Of a stretch of DNA of 5,083 bases, positions 4,793 through 5,083 are shown one piece after another. The notes beneath the pieces are model-generated. The model was not told the origin of the DNA and did not search any database. It was given only the letters and a program-made list of their open reading frames with translations. Where the stretch lies: the NCBI GenBank assembly GCA_900550355.1, contig URRT01000131.1:1-5083 (forward strand), given 5' to 3'. Every line of letters starts with the position of its first letter. The first letter of the stretch is position 1. The position numbers and the translations under genes are program-made. The DNA is from an uncultured Collinsella sp. (GTDB taxonomy: Bacteria; Actinomycetota; Coriobacteriia; Coriobacteriales; Coriobacteriaceae).

Positions 4793-4801
4793 TACATTTT
4801 G

Positions 4802-4809
4802 AAAGGAGG
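4802..4809 (+). promoter_or_regulatory. Near-perfect Shine-Dalgarno of IIC
   Basis: AAAGGAGG, an 8-base match to the ideal Shine-Dalgarno, lies 6 nt before the ATG at 4816. It is the strongest ribosome site in the window and fixes the IIC start. Confidence 0.8.
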
Positions 4810-4815
4810 AGCAAG

Positions 4816-5083
4816 ATGGAATACTCGATCATCCAGATCGCTCTGGTCTTCGTCGTCACGTTCATCGCGGCAATCGACCAGTTTGACTTCCTCGAGTCTC
4901 TCTATCAGCCCATCGTCACCGGCGCCGTCATCGGTCTTATCCTTGGCGACCTCAACACCGGTCTTCTCGTGGGTGGTACCTATCAGCTCATGACGATCGG
5001 CAACATGCCGATCGGAGGCGCTCAGCCGCCTAACGCCGTCATCGGCGGCATCCTGGCAGGCACTCTCGGTCTCGGAAGCGATG
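4816..5083 (+). CDS. PTS mannose/sorbose-family IIC component, N-terminal part (3' end outside window)
   Basis: The first 89 residues are visible and the frame is open to the window end; a full IIC has about 250-270 residues. It is an integral membrane subunit that forms the sugar channel with IID. A hydrophobic N-terminal helix (about residues 5-20, IIQIALVFVVTFIAA) is followed by the conserved acidic segment IDQFDFLES, a second hydrophobic stretch (PIVTGAVIGLILGDL), the block LNTGLLVGGTYQL and a GGAQPPNAVIGG motif. GDL-TG-L-GGT is the hallmark of the family, and the AQPPN segment resembles AgaW/AgaC-type IIC proteins as I recall them, agreeing with the IIB assignment. The start has a near-perfect Shine-Dalgarno. 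IID is expected immediately downstream but is not in the window. Confidence 0.92.
   Translation, partial: MEYSIIQIALVFVVTFIAAIDQFDFLESLYQPIVTGAVIGLILGDLNTGLLVGGTYQLMTIGNMPIGGAQPPNAVIGGILAGTLGLGSD

Overview
The window reads like the chromosome of a Coriobacteriia gut actinobacterium, most likely Collinsella or a close relative. That is an inference from GC-rich coding DNA with strong third-position GC, very acidic proteins, good Shine-Dalgarno sites and a GC-rich perfect-stem terminator style. No rRNA or other marker gene confirms it. All genes are on the + strand; no tRNA, rRNA, CRISPR array or insertion sequence was seen.

Region 1 (1-1720): the C-terminal part of a HEAT-repeat protein is followed after 6 nt by a complete NAD-type isocitrate dehydrogenase. 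Its ribosome binding site lies inside the end of the HEAT gene, so the two look co-transcribed. A 12-bp perfect hairpin at 1687-1715 probably ends the unit. Region 2 (1721-2929): a single gene encodes a membrane-anchored extracytoplasmic protein with a very acidic cytosolic tail and a SurA-N-like chaperone segment. It is closed by an 18-bp perfect terminator stem.

Region 3 (2930-3481): about 550 bp with no credible gene but densely packed with regulatory-looking symmetry. It holds a LacI-family-type operator, a long inverted repeat and several copies of a CGGT-N3-CGGT motif, two further palindromes, an extended -10 promoter candidate, and a leader with two mutually exclusive hairpins, one of which covers part of the first gene's Shine-Dalgarno.

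Region 4 (3482-5083): a mannose/fructose/sorbose-family PTS operon in the order IIA, YajC-like protein, IIB, IIC (cut by the window end; IID expected beyond). IIB and IIC look most like the N-acetylgalactosamine (Aga) branch, so an amino sugar or a glycosaminoglycan-derived sugar is a plausible substrate. Sugar would be phosphorylated during uptake by phosphate passing from HPr to IIA His9, to IIB His17, and then to sugar bound by IIC/IID. The YajC-like gene between IIA and IIB, overlapping the IIA stop by one base, is the oddest gene arrangement. The operator-rich control region and switch-like leader are the most promising unexplained signals.
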